This document shows, in pieces, positions 62,645-64,000 of a stretch of 64,000 nt of DNA; position 1 is the first letter of the stretch; every line of letters begins with the position of its first letter. Origin of the DNA: Nitrospira sp. Lineage in GTDB: Bacteria > Nitrospirota > Nitrospiria > Nitrospirales > Nitrospiraceae. A program made the position numbers and the translations under genes. The stretch is from positions 124,001-188,000 of the forward strand of contig JANDJL010000002.1 in NCBI GenBank assembly GCA_024330965.1. The letters run 5' to 3'. The notes under the pieces were generated by a model. That model did no database searches and was not told the origin of the DNA. It saw only the letters and a program-made list of their open reading frames with translations.

Positions 62645-64000
62645 GACGGGCCGTGCCGCTCGCCTCCGGCAACCTCGACGACTCTGAACATCCCGGCCTC
62701 CATATGCAACAAGAGATGACAGTGGAGCGCCCATCGCCCTGGGGCATCAACCGTCACGGCCACGGACAGCCGCTCCGCCGGCTTGACGATCACCGTATGT
62801 TTGCGTGGCAGAAATTCACCAGCGCCGTTCTCCAGTTCCATCCACATCCCGTGCAGATGGATCGGATGCTCCATCATCGTATCGTTCACGAAGACCAGCC
62901 GCAGCCGCTCGCCGTCGCGAAGGGGGATCGGGTCGGGAGCCTCCGAATATTTCTTGCCATCAAACGACCAGAGATACCGCACCATGTGGCCGGTGAGATG
63001 CAATTCGATCGTCCGTTCCGGTTCCCTCCGGTCAGATATGGGGATGAGCCGCTTCAAGTCGGTATAGACCAGCACCCGTCGTTCCGTTTGGTCGAGCCCT
63101 GTTCCCGGCTCCATCAATCGACTGCGCGAGTACTCGGCTATCATCTGGTTGCCTGAGCCATGATCGTCGGGACCATGCCGAACCCACTCCCTGCCACCAC
63201 GGTCAGAGAGCGCCTGCTCCACGACTGTTTCATGGTCCTGTCTCCCGTAACCCTCATGAAGCAAGTGTCCAGCAGCCTGATGCTGGGCTTCCCCAACCCC
63301 ACGGAACTTGTGTTGATCGGCTCCCATATCCATGCCGTCCATCGCCATCCCCATGTCATCCATCGTGCGGAGCGGACGAGGGCGCCGTGTGGGCATGTCA
63401 CCGCTCATGCCAAGTCGTGGCGCGAGCGTGCCCCGTGCATACCCGCTTCGATCCATCGTCTCTGCAAAGATCGTATAGGCCCGATCGCCTTCCGGCTGGA
63501 CGATGACGTCATAGGTCTCTGCCGGACCCATGCGAAATTCATCCACCGCAACCGGCTGAACATTCTGCCCATCGGCCTGGACGACCGTCATGGTCAGTCC
63601 TGGTATCCGCACATCGAAAAACGTCACGGCGGCGGCGTTGATGAATCGCAACCGCACCAGCTCGCCGTCACGAAACAGTCCCGTCCAGTTCCTGGCCGGC
63701 GGCAAACCGTTGACCAAATAGATCAGGGCGGAACCGGTCACATCCGCGAAGTCCGTCGGGTCCATCCGCATGCGATCCCACAACAAGTAATCGGACAGAG
63801 CCGGCCAGAACCCCATCCGCCTCGCATCCGCTAAGAATTCGACCGCCGTCCGTTTTTGAAAGTTGTAGTACCCGCTGGTTTTTTTGAGATTGGCGAGGAG
63901 CATCTCCGGCTCATCCATGCTCCAGTCCGACAGCAACACCACGTGGTCACGGTCATACCGAAAGGGCTCCGGTTCCCGTGGCTCGATGATCAACGGCCCG
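62641..64000 (-). CDS. copA: Copper resistance multicopper oxidase CopA (partial, N-terminus outside window)
   Basis: The frame is open to the right edge, so about 453 C-terminal residues are visible and the signal peptide and first cupredoxin domain are cut off. The C-terminal copper ligands are present: HPIHLHGMW and HCHLLLHMEAGM (type 1 and trinuclear sites). A Met-rich stretch MDDMGMAMDGMDMG matches CopA/PcoA. It oxidises Cu(I) in the periplasm. It is coupled to copB. Confidence 0.92.
   Translation of the reverse strand, partial: GPLIIEPREPEPFRYDRDHVVLLSDWSMDEPEMLLANLKKTSGYYNFQKRTAVEFLADARRMGFWPALSDYLLWDRMRMDPTDFADVTGSALIYLVNGLPPARNWTGLFRDGELVRLRFINAAAVTFFDVRIPGLTMTVVQADGQNVQPVAVDEFRMGPAETYDVIVQPEGDRAYTIFAETMDRSGYARGTLAPRLGMSGDMPTRRPRPLRTMDDMGMAMDGMDMGADQHKFRGVGEAQHQAAGHLLHEGYGRQDHETVVEQALSDRGGREWVRHGPDDHGSGNQMIAEYSRSRLMEPGTGLDQTERRVLVYTDLKRLIPISDRREPERTIELHLTGHMVRYLWSFDGKKYSEAPDPIPLRDGERLRLVFVNDTMMEHPIHLHGMWMELENGAGEFLPRKHTVIVKPAERLSVAVTVDAPGRWALHCHLLLHMEAGMFRVVEVAGGERHGPS

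Noticed and set aside
1-64000. CRISPR arrays, insertion sequences, tRNA or rRNA genes
   Set aside because: I looked for regularly spaced repeats, transposase motifs with terminal repeats and tRNA-like cloverleaf cores, and saw none. A tool-based scan would be needed to exclude a single tRNA.

Overview
This 64-kb window reads as chromosomal DNA of a Gram-negative, GC-rich bacterium, most likely a Nitrospira-type member of the Nitrospirota. That placement is inferred from gene families (heptose epimerase, TonB-dependent receptor, RND pump, hopanoid-type epimerase, several lineage-restricted hypothetical proteins). No rRNA or tRNA gene is present to prove it. I saw no insertion sequence, prophage or CRISPR array.

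Region by region. 1-12.1 kb (minus): a compact division and cell-wall (dcw) operon rsmH-ftsL-ftsI-murE-murF-mraY-murD-ftsW-murG-murC (murC cut by the window edge), driven by a near-consensus promoter with a palindrome beside its -35 box; no mraZ is present. 12.3-18.5 kb: a secreted protein with a 13-residue tandem repeat, a BNR-type lipoprotein, yajQ, cstA, a 58-aa membrane miniprotein with a strong ribosome site and its own hairpin, and an Hsp20 chaperone. 18.7-27.0 kb: a phosphonate locus (PEP mutase fused to a nucleotidyltransferase, two-subunit phosphonopyruvate decarboxylase, AEP transaminase, cytidylyltransferase-like protein, CDP-alcohol phosphotransferase, flippase-like membrane protein) that looks like a complete route to a 2-aminoethylphosphonate lipid. 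27.1-32.2 kb: PilZ protein and an RND efflux pair. 32.2-38 kb: mostly small or unknown genes (SCP2, a SpeD-like protein, zinc ribbons, DUF1499, lipoprotein). 38-44 kb: isoprenoid and quinone genes (ispA, HpnA-like epimerase, CruF-like carotenoid protein, and a methyltransferase strikingly like cyanobacterial MPBQ/MSBQ methyltransferase). 44-50.7 kb (minus): nrdA-nrdB-metE-CWC behind a cobalamin riboswitch, so B12-independent enzymes are probably turned off by B12. 50.7-57 kb: 2OG-Fe oxygenase-like protein, a GAF sensor kinase lacking its phospho-accepting histidine, an alkyladenine glycosylase, hldD and a deoxyhypusine-synthase-like gene. 57-64 kb (minus): nikR-DUF3842-TonB receptor (probable nickel acquisition), an HtrA protease and copA-copB copper tolerance genes running off the right edge.

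The strongest leads are the phosphonolipid cluster, with a PEP mutase that departs from the diagnostic active-site motif and three nucleotidyltransferase-fold domains in different states of decay; the B12 switch over nrdAB-metE; the cyanobacterial-type methyltransferase; the 13-residue repeat protein; and the pseudo-histidine kinase. All assignments come from reading the sequence; no database search was run.
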